64,000 bases of DNA from Alkalihalobacillus bogoriensis ATCC BAA-922 (GCF_000621445.1 NZ_JHYI01000006.1:248001-312000), one strand, 5' to 3'. Positions 52,330 to 61,320 are shown, numbered from the stretch's first letter. Made by a program: numbers and translations. Notes: generated by a model not told the origin, from the sequence alone.

Positions 52330-52496
52330 CCATAAAACCCTTTTCCTATGAGGAAAAGGGTTGAAATCATCACCTTTCGCCTCTTATCTTTCAAGGCAAA
52401 TGCCTTGCAGGTTAGCACCTTTACACAACTGAAGCAACAGAAGTGTTGGTTGCTGGGTTTCTTCGGGCCTGTCCCTCCACCAACTCGGGATAAGAG
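52330..52496 (-). promoter_or_regulatory. SAM-I (S-box) riboswitch with terminator upstream of metK
   Basis: The aptamer runs from CTCTTATCCCGAG (52496-52484) to GATAAGAG (52388-52381). It contains GGTGGAGGGACAGGCCC, GAAACCCAGCAACC and GGTGCTAA, the S-box consensus blocks. A terminator (AACCCTTTTCC, 5-base loop, GGAAAAGGGTT, 52362-52336) follows. SAM binding would stop metK transcription. Confidence 0.96.
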
Positions 52497-52511
52497 TTCC
52501 GTTCGCGACAT

Positions 52512-52540
52512 ATCATATCGTAGTTAGTGAAAGATGTCAA
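52512..52540 (-). promoter_or_regulatory. metK promoter
   Basis: TTGACA (52540-52535), 17 bp, TATGAT (52517-52512), 15 bp before the riboswitch. Confidence 0.88.
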
Positions 52541-52579
52541 CCTTTACCGATTGACATCCTCAAAAACATACCATTTCTA

Positions 52580-52903
52580 TTAATACGGTGTGTCGAAATC
52601 ATTTCTTCTTCTTTGTTCTTCTTCCTGACGAACTTCTTCTCTAATTCTCATTCGTAACAGCTCATCTTGGTTATCTCTTGGTTTTACTTGACTATAAACA
52701 CCACTTGCTGTTAACCCTATGACGAGTGCGACAAGTAATTCATTTCCCCATTCACGAGGTATAAACCATAGTATTGAAGAAATACCAATGGCAAGTAATG
52801 CCCGATATTTCTTATCAATGGAAAATGCGTTACCAATTACAGTAACTAATGCAGCAACAACAGCAGCCACTGTTGCTAAATCCAACATTGTCACACCTTC
52901 CAT
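52580..52903 (-). CDS. Small membrane protein of unknown function
   Basis: 107 residues. ATG 52903 follows GGAGGGG; ATG 52888 is an alternative with AAGGTG. Two to three hydrophobic segments (about 8-28, 38-52, 57-72) precede a charged tail rich in Arg and Glu (RMRIREEVRQEEEQRRR). This holin-like layout is common among small Bacillus proteins, but the family is not recognised. It is divergent from pckA. Confidence 0.7.
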   Translation of the reverse strand: MEGVTMLDLATVAAVVAALVTVIGNAFSIDKKYRALLAIGISSILWFIPREWGNELLVALVIGLTASGVYSQVKPRDNQDELLRMRIREEVRQEEEQRRRNDFDTPY

Positions 52904-53012
52904 TCAATCCCCTCCTTCAACACTATCTTATGCATGATCTTATCATTTAGGAACTTTAACTTCATTTTTCCTATTGTCATGCACATATAAAAAGAAAAAC
53001 AATAATATAGTA

Positions 53013-53040
53013 TGGACTATTCATTTTAATGTGTTATACT
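53013..53040 (+). promoter_or_regulatory. Probable pckA promoter
   Basis: TGTTATACT (53032-53040) is an extended -10. The upstream TGGACT (53013-53018, 16-bp spacer) is a weak -35. It is 37 bp before the pckA start. Confidence 0.55.
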
Positions 53041-53076
53041 AATTACAAAATTAAAACCTTTTTGGGGGGTTCTTGT

Positions 53077-54639
53077 ATGATTCAATCTGCAATAAAGACA
53101 AATAAACGATTTAATAATGCATTATATGATTTACCAATCTCTGCTTTGGTTGAAAAAGCACTTTTTCGAAATGAAGGTTCATTAACTTCAACAGGCGCCC
53201 TCCGTGTAGATACAGGTAAATACACTGGACGTTCGCCAAAAGATAAATTTATTGTGACCGAAAAAGAAACGAAAGACCATATTGAATGGGGTTCTGTGAA
53301 CCAACCAATGGAAAAAGATACATTTCAAGCTCTATTCGAAAAAGTAATGGATCATCTAAACAAACAAGAAGAAATCTTCATATCAACTGGATATGCTGGA
53401 GCCGATTCTAAATATCAACTTCCGATCTCTGTCATTACCGAGTTTGCATGGCACAATTTATTTGCGCGGCAGCTTTTTATTCGTCACTCTTCAAATCCGA
53501 AAGCGAATGAACCGTTTACTGTTATCTGTGCACCGACATTTAAAGCATCTCCATCCATTGACGGAACAAATTCTGAAGCCTTCATTATTATATCTTTTGA
53601 AGAAAAAATTGTATTAATCGGCGGGACTGAATATGCAGGGGAAATGAAAAAGTCGATTTTTTCTGTAATGAATTATCTACTACCGAAACAGCATGTTTTA
53701 TCAATGCACTGTTCAGCCAATGTTAGCACAGAAGGAGATGTCGCTTTATTTTTCGGATTATCTGGTACTGGGAAAACGACGTTATCAGCAGATCCTACAC
53801 GACAATTAATCGGTGATGACGAACATGGCTGGTCTGCGAATGGTGTATTTAACATTGAAGGTGGATGTTATGCAAAGTGCAGCAATCTTTCCTATGAAAA
53901 AGAACCACAAATTTGGAATGCAATCCGATTCGGTTCGGTTTTAGAAAATGTTATCGTCCACCCTAGAACAGGAGAACCTGATTATGATGATACTTCGTTA
54001 ACGGAAAATACAAGAGCTGCCTATCCACTAGAGTCTATTCCAAATGCTCTCGTTCCGAGTATTGCAGGACACCCAACAACCATTATTTTTTTAACGGCTG
54101 ATGCGTTCGGGGTATTACCGCCTATCAGTAAACTAACGAAAGAACAAGCGATGTACCATTTCTTATCTGGTTATACGAGTAAGCTAGCAGGGACAGAAAG
54201 AGGAGTCACTTCACCCGAAGCAACATTTTCAACATGTTTTGGGGCACCTTTTTTACCATTACCAGCAAAGGATTACGCAGAAATGTTAGGGAAAAAAATT
54301 GCCGAGCATAATGTTCAAGTTTTTCTTGTCAATACAGGCTGGACTGGCGGACCTTATGGTACAGGTGAACGAATTCGCTTACAATATACTCGAGCAATGA
54401 TCCAAGCAGCTTTACATGGTGAATTTAACTCGACAGAAACAACAGTCGAACCATATTTCAACCTCCATGTTCCTACTCATTGTCCAGGAGTACCAGATGC
54501 TATTTTACAACCAATGTCGACTTGGAGTGATAAAGAAGCATATCATAAAAAAGCTAAGGAACTAACGTATAAATTTAAAGACAACTTTAAGAAATTTAAC
54601 CAAGTAAGTGAATCAATAAAAAAAGCAGGACCACAATAA
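53077..54639 (+). CDS. pckA: Phosphoenolpyruvate carboxykinase (ATP)
   Basis: 520 residues from ATG 53077, after GGGGGG. It converts oxaloacetate and ATP to PEP, the entry to gluconeogenesis. The P-loop [11 protein letters not shown] is near 227-237, followed by the metal site LIGDDEHGW and the upstream [11 protein letters not shown] and the [15 protein letters not shown] block. Length is normal. It is divergent from metK, as in B. subtilis, and ends in a structured repeat and terminator. Confidence 0.96.
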   Translation: MIQSAIKTNKRFNNALYDLPISALVEKALFRNEGSLTSTGALRVDTGKYTGRSPKDKFIVTEKETKDHIEWGSVNQPMEKDTFQALFEKVMDHLNKQEEIFISTGYAGADSKYQLPISVITEFAWHNLFARQLFIRHSSNPKANEPFTVICAPTFKASPSIDGTNSEAFIIISFEEKIVLIGGTEYAGEMKKSIFSVMNYLLPKQHVLSMHCSANVSTEGDVALFFGLSGTGKTTLSADPTRQLIGDDEHGWSANGVFNIEGGCYAKCSNLSYEKEPQIWNAIRFGSVLENVIVHPRTGEPDYDDTSLTENTRAAYPLESIPNALVPSIAGHPTTIIFLTADAFGVLPPISKLTKEQAMYHFLSGYTSKLAGTERGVTSPEATFSTCFGAPFLPLPAKDYAEMLGKKIAEHNVQVFLVNTGWTGGPYGTGERIRLQYTRAMIQAALHGEFNSTETTVEPYFNLHVPTHCPGVPDAILQPMSTWSDKEAYHKKAKELTYKFKDNFKKFNQVSESIKKAGPQ

Positions 54640-54814
54640 GAAAAACGCGGGAGCGTCTTTTCTTTCAAGCGAAGTGCGGAGCCCTGCCCGCTTTTAAAAG
54701 TGAACCCAAAGTGCTTTTATTGGGTGAAACGCGCAGGTGCGCAGCCTTCGCTCTCCTTGAATAAGCTTTCAAAGCTTCACTGCTACACCAAAATTTTTAT
54801 ACTCCCTCATTTTA
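54637..54814 (+). repeat. Structured repeat, full-length copy
   Basis: It starts inside the pckA stop codon (TAAGAAAAACGCGGGAGCG). The central hairpin is altered to ACCCAAAG..TTATTGGGT but keeps pairing potential, a compensated change. Confidence 0.88.
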
Positions 54815-54820
54815 AGAAAA

Positions 54821-54856
54821 ACTGAGTGAGGAAACCCACCTCACTCAGTCCTTTTT
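54821..54856 (+). terminator. pckA terminator
   Basis: ACTGAGTGAGG (54821-54831) pairs with CCTCACTCAGT (54839-54849), then CCTTTTTTT. It lies beyond the repeat. Confidence 0.9.
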
Positions 54857-54979
54857 TTCCTGCAAATCTGAAAGCCTGTACTCTACTCCATGTACCCCTT
54901 TATCATACTCAGGATACATTTCTCCTCTACAAGTTTCACAGGAAAGCATTGGTGGTGTCATCGGATTGCCACCATCCAT
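54845..54979 (-). pseudogene. Probable 5'-truncated zinc-knuckle protein gene
   Basis: The frame from ATG 54979 to TGA 54845 encodes 44 residues with LSCETCRGEMYPEYDKGVHG. Upstream in frame is CHEKGKIPFDL, reached before a TAG. Together C..H and CxxC look like a zinc site of a small Bacillus protein, but no start with an SD precedes it. The stop is within the pckA terminator. I read it as the tail of a gene whose 5' part was lost to repeats. Confidence 0.45.
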
Positions 54980-55081
54980 TAAATCAAAAGGTATCTTTCC
55001 CTTTTCATGACACACTAATCAAACATAGCTGATAGAAGCCTTCTATTGGACACTTCTCTCCAGGGGACCCATCCCATTTGT

Positions 55082-55333
55082 ATGAAGGACACTTTCGCTT
55101 CGTTTTCTCCTTCTTTTGTCCTTCATCACCTTTATGAAGGACACTTTTGCTTCGCTTGCTCCTCATTTTGTCCTTCATCGCCTTTATGAAGGACACTTTC
55201 GCTTCGTTTTCTCCTTCGTTTGTCCTTCATCGCCTTTATGAAGGACACTTTCGCTTCGTTTTCTCCTTGTTTTGTCCTTCATCGCTTTTATGAAGGACAC
55301 TTTTGCTTCGTTTTCTCCTTGTTTTGTCCTTCA
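55082..55333. repeat. Five tandem 52-bp hairpin repeats
   Basis: Units start (ATGAAGGACACTTT) at 55082, 55134, 55186, 55238 and 55290, exactly 52 bp apart. Each unit has arms ATGAAGGACA and TGTCCTTCA(T/C) around a T- and C-rich middle. Units differ at a few bases. A partial relative (TTCTATTGGACACTTCTCTC) lies just upstream at about 55041. No spacers, so not CRISPR. Confidence 0.92.
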
Positions 55334-55410
55334 CCACTGTATTAATAACAACGGCTATATTTGCATTTAAAGAAGTTTGACGTGTTCGTTTCATAATAAT
55401 TATAAAAAGC

Positions 55411-55577
55411 TAAGAAAAACGCGGAGCGTCTTTTCTTTCAAGCGAAGTGCGGAGCCCTGCCCGCTTTTGAAAGTGAATCCTAAGTGCTCTTCTCGGGGTG
55501 AAACGCGCAGGTGCGGAGCACTCGCTCTTCTAGACTAAGCTTTCAAAACTTCACTGCTATACCAAAATTTTTATCTT
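55411..55577 (+). repeat. Structured repeat, full-length diverged copy
   Basis: Starts CTAAGAAAAACGCGGAGCGTC. Differences include TGAATCCTAAGTGCTCTTC and GGTGCGGAGCACTCGCTC, which weaken the central and outer stems. Confidence 0.88.
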
Positions 55578-55580
55578 TTA

Positions 55581-55624
55581 AAAAAGACACTAAAAAGGTG
55601 GCTGTTTCCACTTTTAGTGTCTTC
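55581..55624 (-). terminator. ytmA terminator
   Basis: AAGACACTAAAA..GGTGG pairs with CCACTTTTAGTGTCTT (about 55585-55623, two-base bulge). The ytmA stop codon (55614-55616) is inside the stem. Confidence 0.8.
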
Positions 55625-56408
55625 TTTCTATAGTCGGTTGTTGTTTCATCCAACTTCCAATATCTCGTATTAACTTTCGATTATCCGGTTCGGGGAAATA
55701 ATGAGTAAATAAAGGAAAATACCACGTTTCCACTTGTTTCCTTTTCTCTGTTAATGCTTGTTCCAATCGATAAGCATGTTCTATGGACACATGCTCATCA
55801 AGCAATCCATGGATAATACATACGGGTGCCTTTATATTTTCTATTGTCCTTAATGGAGTTCGCCAATCATATCTTTCAGGGTATTTTGTTGGTGTTCCAA
55901 TTACACGCTTCATCATTTTCCGCAAATCTACTCTTTCTTCATACGTTAACCTCATATCGGTTACACCATTCCAACACACAACAGAGGTTGCTTCTTGTAA
56001 CGCCATGGCAGTGAATAACGCCATGACACCGCCTCTTGAAAATCCGATAATATGAAGACCTTTCGTTCTTTCATGTTGCAATAATAGGCGACCGCCATTA
56101 ATCGCATCCTCTCGGTCATATCCAGCAAAATCCTCTTGTCCTTCTCCACCAAGATTACCACGATAAAAAGGAGCAAACACAATAAAACCAGAGGCTGCAT
56201 ATTGAATTATCCTCGCTTTACGAACCATACCGACACGTTTAATGCCTCCACGTAAATATAAAAGACCAGGTAGAACCTCATTTGTCTGTGGTTCTGCCAG
56301 ATATCCTTTCACTTGTAAACCACTACTTATATAAGTAACCATAAATAAATCGATAGCAGCATGTGGAGAGGGAATTCGTTGTTTTTTTATGAGAGTCCCA
56401 TCATTCAC
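55614..56408 (-). CDS. ytmA: Alpha/beta hydrolase, YtmA-like (prolyl oligopeptidase family)
   Basis: 264 residues. The nucleophile elbow is GFSRGG (about 131-136), Asp in IIHGLLDEHVS and His in FTHYFPEP. The FAPFYRGNLGGEGQEDFAGYD segment (about 77-97) is typical of S9-type hydrolases. No signal peptide. It overlaps ytkD by four bases, so the two form an operon. Substrate unknown. Confidence 0.88.
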   Translation of the reverse strand: MNDGTLIKKQRIPSPHAAIDLFMVTYISSGLQVKGYLAEPQTNEVLPGLLYLRGGIKRVGMVRKARIIQYAASGFIVFAPFYRGNLGGEGQEDFAGYDREDAINGGRLLLQHERTKGLHIIGFSRGGVMALFTAMALQEATSVVCWNGVTDMRLTYEERVDLRKMMKRVIGTPTKYPERYDWRTPLRTIENIKAPVCIIHGLLDEHVSIEHAYRLEQALTEKRKQVETWYFPLFTHYFPEPDNRKLIRDIGSWMKQQPTIERRH

Positions 56409-56893
56409 GTTAACTCTTCCTTACCCTTAACTAAAGACGCAATTTTATCTTTCGTTTTTTGCCATACCTTATCTTTCATAATGAAACTAAATTGGTCCTG
56501 TTCTTTAATATTATTTGGTATTTCGTCAAGCAAGATTGGGCCGTTTGTTTCATAATACGTATCTTTTTTTTCAATCGATTCGATCATAGCAAAGTATATC
56601 GATTTTATAATGGTCCTTTCTTTTTCAGAAACCGTATATTGTCCAATGTATTGGATCGACTTAATTTTGGCACCCGTTTCTTCCCATACTTCTCTAGTCG
56701 CTGCTTCTTTCGGTTGCTCCCCTTTTTCTATTTTCCCACCTGGAAACTCTAAGCCTCTAGTTGCATGATTTGTTAAAAGCCATTGATTGTTATAGCGACA
56801 AATGACCCAAACATGACCAGGTTGTTTTGCCAACGCTTCCGATTCAAAGGTTAACGTTACATTGTGATTATATTCATCATAAAAATGGTCCAT
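56405..56893 (-). CDS. ytkD: Nudix hydrolase YtkD
   Basis: 162 residues. The Nudix box GGKIEKGEQPKEAATREVWEETG is complete (about residues 51-73; catalytic REVWEE). B. subtilis YtkD hydrolyses 8-oxo-dGTP and other (d)NTPs and may act in RNA decapping-type reactions. It is the first gene of the ytkD-ytmA pair. Confidence 0.92.
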   Translation of the reverse strand: MDHFYDEYNHNVTLTFESEALAKQPGHVWVICRYNNQWLLTNHATRGLEFPGGKIEKGEQPKEAATREVWEETGAKIKSIQYIGQYTVSEKERTIIKSIYFAMIESIEKKDTYYETNGPILLDEIPNNIKEQDQFSFIMKDKVWQKTKDKIASLVKGKEELT

Positions 56894-56951
56894 TTCCTAC
56901 ACCCTTATTTCGCTTTTCTTTTATTTTAGCACCCCAACTGTAAATGTCTAA

Positions 56952-58148
56952 TTATTCCCCTTCTTGTGGTTTAATTGCAAACAAAGCAATCATAACCGCA
57001 ATTAAACATACAATAGTATTTGAAATAAATAATAAAGCATGGGAGGCCTTCATTAATAAAGCAAATACAGGTGGACCTAATGCAACACCTAAAAACCTCA
57101 TACTACTATAGATTGATGTAATAGTCCCTCTTTGCGCTTTTTTAATTCCCTCTGTTACGAGAGCATCAAGACTTGGTAAAGCAATCCCAATGCCAATACC
57201 GCTCGCAAACAAGGCTGTAAGTAAAATATAAATATCCTTTGAAAACGAAATCGAGAAAACCGATATCGTTAATAAGCTCAAGCCAAAAACTGTCATCCAT
57301 TTCATCTTTGTTTTTTCTTCCCCAATTCCTTTTCCTGTTATATAAGAGGATAAACAAAGTGCCGCAAGAGGGATCGCTAAAATAATCCCTTTCTTAATCC
57401 CATCAATCCCATGCTCATCTTCAAGCATAGTGGATAAATAAAAGAGCACCCCAAAAATAACAAACATACAGATGCAGCCAATAATAAAAATAGCGTATAA
57501 CCAACGGCCTTCATTTTTAAAAATCTTTTTAATCGAATGCAAAAATTCCTTAAATGCAACAGGCTTCTTTTTTGCCTTTGGTGTTTTGACAAGAAAAATC
57601 ATCATAATTAATGAAATCAAACAAAATACAGGAAAAGCAAAAAAGGGCATATACCATATAATCGTTGCCAACGCTGCACCTAATATCGGACTAAGCACTT
57701 TTCCAAATGTATTTGATGTTTCGACAACACCTAACCCTTTACTCACTTCACTTTCGTTTTGAAAAACATCTCCTACTAACGGAAGAACAATTGGAAATGC
57801 TCCAGCTGCTCCTACTCCTTGTAAAAAGCGACCGACAATAATTAAGAAATAAGGGGATTCCGCTTGCCAAGAAGCAAAACCCGCAATTAAGCCACCAATA
57901 CCGGCAATAATAAGACTGGGAAGGATGATAGCTTTTCGTCCAAACCGGTCTGAGAGATATCCAGCAATCGGAATTAAAATAATCGCTACAACGGAATAAA
58001 CAGTAATAATCATACTAACTTGTAGCGATGAAATGTTTAATTCTTTTTCAATTGCAGGTAACACTGGAATTAACATTGAATTACCGAGCGTCATAACTAA
58101 TGGAATTGAAGCAATAGAGATTAAATCCCATGTTTTTTTCTCTTCCAT
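56952..58148 (-). CDS. MFS multidrug-efflux-type transporter
   Basis: 398 residues from ATG 58148, which follows GAGGG; the longer frame has no SD. Twelve membrane segments. The DHA1 loop motif GYLSDRFGRKAIILPSLI (about 58-75) and the motif C-like GVGAAGAFPIVLPLVGD indicate a proton-driven drug exporter of the Bmr/TetA-like group. A C-terminal MRFLGVALGPPVFALL is typical. Substrate is unknown. Confidence 0.85.
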   Translation of the reverse strand: MEEKKTWDLISIASIPLVMTLGNSMLIPVLPAIEKELNISSLQVSMIITVYSVVAIILIPIAGYLSDRFGRKAIILPSLIIAGIGGLIAGFASWQAESPYFLIIVGRFLQGVGAAGAFPIVLPLVGDVFQNESEVSKGLGVVETSNTFGKVLSPILGAALATIIWYMPFFAFPVFCLISLIMMIFLVKTPKAKKKPVAFKEFLHSIKKIFKNEGRWLYAIFIIGCICMFVIFGVLFYLSTMLEDEHGIDGIKKGIILAIPLAALCLSSYITGKGIGEEKTKMKWMTVFGLSLLTISVFSISFSKDIYILLTALFASGIGIGIALPSLDALVTEGIKKAQRGTITSIYSSMRFLGVALGPPVFALLMKASHALLFISNTIVCLIAVMIALFAIKPQEGE

Positions 58149-58288
58149 CACGATTCCCTCACTTTCATGTAACAATCTTAGTATAGATAATCCTAAGGTT
58201 TCTATACGATTGAGATACCATCCAGTAAAGGTTAAAAAAGGATGGTTACTCGGTCTTTCTTGACCGTGTCCACCACCCTTCAATCCAT

Positions 58289-58774
58289 TTATTGTGTTGA
58301 CCCTGTTATTTTCCCTTGGGATTCAACTTGCTTATAAATATTATCAACGATGCGCTGCATTGCTTCGCCCCGTTCACCTTTTCTCTTTTTGAATTCATTT
58401 AATAATGCTGTTCCAGAAATTCCCTCTTCTACAATCCCTTGAAGAATCAACTCAATAATTTCATCGCGGTTTATTGCCATATGACCTTCAAGTAAAAAAC
58501 TCTTTTTCGTTGATAATGTCGTTATTTTTTTTACATCAACGACCATTGTCGCAGGGTAATTATTTTTACTCGTAATTACCACTTCGATAAGAAGGGTTTG
58601 TCCTTCTACTGGAGAAAAGTCATCTGTCTCTTCAAATATAGCATCGACAAGCCACTTTTTGTCACCATCTTCCACATCAATGATAAGACCATTTTCAATT
58701 GGAATATTTTTTTGAGTGACCCCGTTTTCGTGACCTTCAAATACACGTAATGAAAAAAGCCTGTACGTTTTCAC
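58289..58774 (-). CDS. YwpF-like protein
   Basis: 161 residues from GTG 58774, with GGAGG about six bases before; ATG 58780 is too close to that SD. The start KTYRLFSLRVFEG, the central IPIENGLIIDVEDGDKKWLVDA and the C-terminal helical part resemble the YwpF family of Bacillus. In B. subtilis ywpF lies beside ssbB; here it lies beside an MFS gene. No function is established. Confidence 0.72.
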   Translation of the reverse strand: MKTYRLFSLRVFEGHENGVTQKNIPIENGLIIDVEDGDKKWLVDAIFEETDDFSPVEGQTLLIEVVITSKNNYPATMVVDVKKITTLSTKKSFLLEGHMAINRDEIIELILQGIVEEGISGTALLNEFKKRKGERGEAMQRIVDNIYKQVESQGKITGSTQ

Positions 58775-58832
58775 ACACATCGCCTCCTGTCTTTCTCTCC
58801 ATAGCTTTCCCTTTTTTTATTCACTTTACCAT

Positions 58833-58997
58833 TTATGAACTTTTCATCCGCTTATACATATCTTCTAGGCGGCGTTCATGGATCCAATGAACAAATTCTT
58901 TTTCCTTTTCAGTTAGGTCACGATGTAATTTACTTTGGAACTCAACTAATAATTCTTCAATAAAATGACTATTTGTCATGGCAACTTTCAACTCCAT
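58833..58997 (-). CDS. Small charged helical protein, 54 residues
   Basis: ATG 58997 (AAGGA upstream) to TAA 58833; ATG 58979 is an internal alternative. The peptide is mostly helical and charged: SHFIEELLVEFQSKLHRDLT, then EKEKEFVHWIHERRLEDMYK. No Cys, no membrane segment. Codon use and start site look genuine. Not recognised. Confidence 0.62.
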   Translation of the reverse strand: MELKVAMTNSHFIEELLVEFQSKLHRDLTEKEKEFVHWIHERRLEDMYKRMKSS

Positions 58998-59049
58998 CTT
59001 TTTCCTTACTTAATACAATTATATACAAGAGCTTAATATCCTTTGTTTT

Positions 59050-60225
59050 TTAGAACTTTTCGTCGTAAGCTTTTTTCAAGCGCTCTAATCCTTCGACTAA
59101 TGTTTGTTTTGGGCAAGCAATGTTCACTCTTTCAAAGGCTTCTCCTTCTTTTCCAAATACGATACCATGACTTAATGCAAGTTTTCCGCTATCACGCAGC
59201 CACTTTTTTCTCTCCATAGAAGATAACTGCAAGTCTGTACAATCTAACCACATTAAATACGTTCCTTCTGGTTCAACAACTTTTATTTTTGGCATGAATT
59301 CTTTTACATATTGCTTAACCGTTGTGACATTATTTTCAAGGTATTGCAGTAACTCTTCTAACCAAGGCTCCCCGTTTCGATACGCCGCTTCCATAGCTAC
59401 AGAGCTAAAATTATTCGTCATGTTCAAAAATTCGTTTCCTAACTGTTGTTCTAACTTCCGTTTATATGATTGGTTTTTAATCACTACGTAAGATGCTTGG
59501 ATTCCTGCTAAATTAAAGGTTTTACTAGGAGCCAAACATGTAAATGTTCGATTTGCAATTTCCTCAGATAATGTCGCCATCGATGTATGAGTGTGACCAG
59601 AAAAAATTAAATCGGCATGTATTTCATCAGAGACAATGAGCAAATTATATTTTATACAAAGATCAGCAAGCCGAGTTAATTCCTCCTTAGACCAGACTCT
59701 ACCTACTGGATTATGAGGACTGCATAATATAATCATTTTTGTTTGGTCATCAATGATGGATTCTAAATGGTCCAAGTCCATTTTATAACGCTGTCCATCA
59801 TAAATTAGCGGGTTTTCAATTAATTGTCGATTACCATTTGTAACAACTTTAAAAAATGGGTAATATACAGGAGGTTGAATAACAACTTTTTCGTTAGTTT
59901 TTGTAAAGGCTTGAATAATCTGATAAATAGCCGGAACAACTCCTGATGTGTATACAATTTCATTGGGTTGTACCGGAAATGAATATCGCCTTGAAAGCCA
60001 ATTTATAATCGCTTCATCCAATGATGCTTGTTTATGAGGATAGCCGAATATGCCATGGTCCACTCTTTTTCTGAGCGCTTCAAGAACCGCTTCTGGAGCT
60101 TTAAAATCCATATCCGCAACCCATAGTGGTAATAACCCTTCCCCACCATATAATTTATCAACACCGTCCCATTTCATGGAATCCGTTCCAACTCGGTTTA
60201 TCATATTATCAAAATCAACCATCAT
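59050..60225 (-). CDS. patB: Cystathionine beta-lyase PatB/MalY family
   Basis: 391 residues, PLP enzyme of fold type I. The PLP lysine is in LAPSKTFNLAGIQ, the Asp/Tyr cofactor contacts in IVSDEIHADL and YTSGVVPAIY, and the N-terminal LPLWVADMDFKAPEAV is typical of the family. PatB splits cystathionine, cystine and related thioethers. B. subtilis PatB was named YtjE and sits in this region. It is followed downstream by the small gene at 58833. Confidence 0.92.
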   Translation of the reverse strand: MMVDFDNMINRVGTDSMKWDGVDKLYGGEGLLPLWVADMDFKAPEAVLEALRKRVDHGIFGYPHKQASLDEAIINWLSRRYSFPVQPNEIVYTSGVVPAIYQIIQAFTKTNEKVVIQPPVYYPFFKVVTNGNRQLIENPLIYDGQRYKMDLDHLESIIDDQTKMIILCSPHNPVGRVWSKEELTRLADLCIKYNLLIVSDEIHADLIFSGHTHTSMATLSEEIANRTFTCLAPSKTFNLAGIQASYVVIKNQSYKRKLEQQLGNEFLNMTNNFSSVAMEAAYRNGEPWLEELLQYLENNVTTVKQYVKEFMPKIKVVEPEGTYLMWLDCTDLQLSSMERKKWLRDSGKLALSHGIVFGKEGEAFERVNIACPKQTLVEGLERLKKAYDEKF

Positions 60226-60238
60226 TTCACCGTCCTTT

Positions 60239-60433
60239 TTATTGCTCCGATGTTTTTATGTAAGAATAACGAACAGATCCACCTTTTTGTGCTTGTCCAA
60301 CAAATTGTTCTCTATCTTCTTGCTCAACTAACACAGCTCGAAAAGGTAAAAAATGCTCTTTTGTAATTTCGACTTCAGGTAATTCACCGTTTCGAAGTTG
60401 GTTTAATAGTGCTTGTGCTTCTTGCTCATTCAC
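60239..60433 (-). CDS. Small hypothetical protein, 64 residues
   Basis: GTG 60433 follows GCAGGG by six bases. Acidic N-terminus with EQEAQALLNQLRNGELPEVE, then a short strand-rich end (SVRYSYIKTSEQ). It ends 13 bp before patB on the same strand, so it may be cotranscribed with it. Family not recognised. Confidence 0.65.
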   Translation of the reverse strand: MNEQEAQALLNQLRNGELPEVEITKEHFLPFRAVLVEQEDREQFVGQAQKGGSVRYSYIKTSEQ

Positions 60434-60494
60434 TTTTGACCCTGCCTTCCCTTTTTCTTCTACTATACCTTTTTTTTCTACTTATGACAGTAAT

Positions 60495-60526
60495 TTCGCT
60501 CATGAAAATAGATTTTCATGAGCGAA
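60495..60526. terminator. Hairpin after the 48-residue gene
   Basis: TTCGCTCATGAAAA (60495-60508) pairs with TTTTCATGAGCGAA (60513-60526), loop of four. T tracts are weak on the minus side; strong stem. Confidence 0.7.
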
Positions 60527-60530
60527 TGTT

Positions 60531-60677
60531 TTATTTTTTCCCTAGTCGTCGAGCATCGCGGCTAACTTCATCTTGAATATCCGCTTCTACCATTTTTTTT
60601 GCGATATCTTTATTCGATTCCTGATGTGGCCTTGGTAGATTTAAGTTTCTGCTTGCTTGCTCATTCCAATCACCCAT
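60531..60677 (-). CDS. Small soluble protein, 48 residues
   Basis: ATG 60677 has an excellent SD (AGGAGGTG, five-base gap). Sequence: GDWNEQASRNLNLPRPHQES, then a helical charged part with KKMVEADIQDEVSRDARRL. No membrane segment. A terminator-like hairpin follows the stop. The SD and hairpin support a real gene. Not recognised. Confidence 0.72.
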   Translation of the reverse strand: MGDWNEQASRNLNLPRPHQESNKDIAKKMVEADIQDEVSRDARRLGKK

Positions 60678-60688
60678 GAATACACCTC

Positions 60689-60928
60689 CTATTCTTTACA
60701 AACATAAATCATAACGTATTGTTCACATTCCTCATCATCAATATCCACAAAATAATCACAACCTAAATAACGATAAAAATAAAAATTCGGCTTCACTAAC
60801 CGGTCCGTACAGTTTCGATATTGTAAACCACCAGCTTTCCGAATTAATTCAATAAACGGAATAGGATCTTCAAGCTCATAAGATTTCAAAACCTTTCCAT
60901 TGGAATCATTCAAAATCTTCACTTCCAT
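60689..60928 (-). CDS. Small hypothetical protein, 79 residues
   Basis: ATG 60928 follows AGGGGGA. It has three Cys (RNCTDR, YLGCDY, EECEQY) and many aromatic residues, with an apparent beta-rich fold (PNFYFYRYLGCDYFVDIDDE). The next small gene starts 12 bp downstream on the same strand. Not recognised. Confidence 0.65.
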   Translation of the reverse strand: MEVKILNDSNGKVLKSYELEDPIPFIELIRKAGGLQYRNCTDRLVKPNFYFYRYLGCDYFVDIDDEECEQYVMIYVCKE

Positions 60929-61094
60929 TTCACGTTCCCCCTAATCTACTTATCTTATAACTACTCTATGAAAACAAAAAAAAATCATACCATTTTCAAA
61001 AAAATATAGAAAAATAGGTTTACCCACTCTATTTTTTGACCATGCTATTTCTAGATAAGTATTATTCTTGTCTATCCCCCTTTTCTTTTTATAA

Positions 61095-61148
61095 AAGAGA
61101 CACAACCAAAAGGTGTAGTTTCCTTTTGGTTGTGTCTCTTCTTTTTTT
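61095..61148. terminator. Very strong intrinsic terminator
   Basis: A 19-bp perfect stem (61095-61113 with 61122-61140) is followed on the plus strand by C and T7. No plus-strand gene lies upstream within the window part, so it may serve the minus strand or be a repeat. Confidence 0.8.
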
Positions 61149-61219
61149 ATGAGTGAAGCCAAGGACGGGTTTTAGCCACAAGTTGTTTTTCTTGTGGCTG
61201 GCCTCGCGCGGAACACATT

Positions 61220-61266
61220 AACCAAAAGGCGTAATTTCCTTTTGGTTGTGTCTCTTCTTTTTTTAT
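61220..61266 (+). repeat. Truncated duplicate of the 61095 hairpin
   Basis: AACCAAAAGG (61220-61229) and CCTTTTGGTTGTGTCTCTTC with T7 repeat the hairpin 117 bp earlier. The 3' arm is whole; the 5' arm lost nine bases. Confidence 0.8.
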
Positions 61267-61320
61267 GGGTGTAGCCAGATAGAGCTTATAAATTCCCCGA
61301 TACTCCAACTTTCCGATCGC

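Noticed and set aside
55082-55333. CRISPR array
   Set aside because: The 52-bp units are contiguous with no unique spacers and no cas genes are present.
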